From Acidovorax sp. Leaf160 (GTDB lineage Bacteria > Pseudomonadota > Gammaproteobacteria > Burkholderiales > Burkholderiaceae_C), in contig NZ_LMOV01000007.1 in the NCBI RefSeq assembly GCF_001424265.1, positions 21,255 through 85,254 on the forward strand: a stretch of 64,000 nt of DNA. The letters are read 5' to 3'. The notes beneath the pieces were generated by a model. That model was not told the origin of the DNA and searched no databases. It was given only the letters and a program-made list of their open reading frames with translations. Positions 63,967-64,000 of this stretch are shown one piece after another. The translations under genes were made by a program, and so were the position numbers. The number at the start of each line of letters is the position of its first letter. Position 1 is the stretch's first letter.

Positions 63967-64000
63967 ATGAGCAAGACCTACCGACAGCTGAGCGAGCAGG
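63967..64000 (+). CDS. Start of a probable IS30-type transposase (cut by window edge)
   Basis: Only MSKTYRQLSEQ is visible. It is preceded by GAAGTG ... CACTTC spaced sequences (63926-63966) that may include the left end of an insertion sequence. The call rests on the short N-terminus resembling IS30-type transposases, so it is tentative. Confidence 0.4.
   Translation, partial: MSKTYRQLSEQ

Overview
The window is GC-rich DNA with the gene content of a Comamonadaceae betaproteobacterium, probably Acidovorax or a close relative. This is judged from the ATP synthase, RND efflux, lptAB-rpoN, PsiF, DUF3016 and PQQ dehydrogenase families and from short dispersed repeats I associate with that family. 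It looks chromosomal, with one mobile-element start at the right edge. No rRNA, CRISPR array, phage block or origin was seen.

Layout: 1-3.3 kb is the end of the atp operon (atpA', atpG, atpD, atpC) with a terminator. 3.5-5.8 kb (minus) is LemA plus two TPM-domain proteins. 5.9-8.1 kb (plus) carries a SnoaL-like protein, a YheT-type hydrolase and a conserved hypothetical. 8.1-15.6 kb has a membrane cytochrome c and an acrAB-oprM-type RND pump (minus) divergent from its TetR repressor, with an AcrR-like operator between them. tRNA-Arg(CCG) follows. 15.9-23.3 kb is a stress and lipid region: an ECF sigma and ChrR anti-sigma pair flanked by FAD oxidoreductase-DUF1365-Cfa and by Cfa-DUF1295-DUF2177. 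23.5-28.3 kb holds a 50-aa protein, a glutamine amidotransferase, a DHA2 exporter, a tautomerase, a Cys-rich CWC protein and a broken chemoreceptor. 28.5-36.5 kb has malate synthase G, a LysR regulator, a DUF3016 lipoprotein, a membrane PQQ dehydrogenase, a DUF2214 protein and a PsiF protein. 36.6-43.4 kb runs argS, SPOR protein, dsbA, lptA, lptB, rpoN. 43.5-50.4 kb has TspO, a second broken chemoreceptor, an RlmL-type methyltransferase, a PIN protein and an SbmA/YddA-like ABC exporter. 50.6-58.6 kb is a shikimate/quinate to protocatechuate catabolic locus: an IclR regulator, two AroE-like dehydrogenases (one frameshifted), PcaB, a QuiC-type dehydratase fused to an HPPD-like domain, and an MHS-family transporter. 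58.7-63.7 kb has a MurA paralogue, a kinase-like protein, a YecA/SEC-C protein and a SulP transporter. The last 34 bases look like the start of an IS30-type transposase.

The two most coherent systems are read at the regulatory level. First, three promoters share the pattern nATCn-N16-CGTA: in front of the ECF sigma gene, the FAD oxidoreductase operon and the second Cfa operon. This suggests one sigma-E/ChrR (singlet-oxygen type) regulon for membrane-lipid modification, possibly including furan or cyclopropane fatty acids. Second, PcaR/PcaU-like 15-mers occur in tandem, 21 bp apart, upstream of both the first aroE-like gene and the quiC-like gene, at almost the same distance from the predicted -10 boxes.

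Three genes appear broken: two chemoreceptors and one aroE homologue. The chemoreceptors are cut at the same conserved site, next to 98 bp that is identical in both, so an assembly error should be excluded before calling them pseudogenes.
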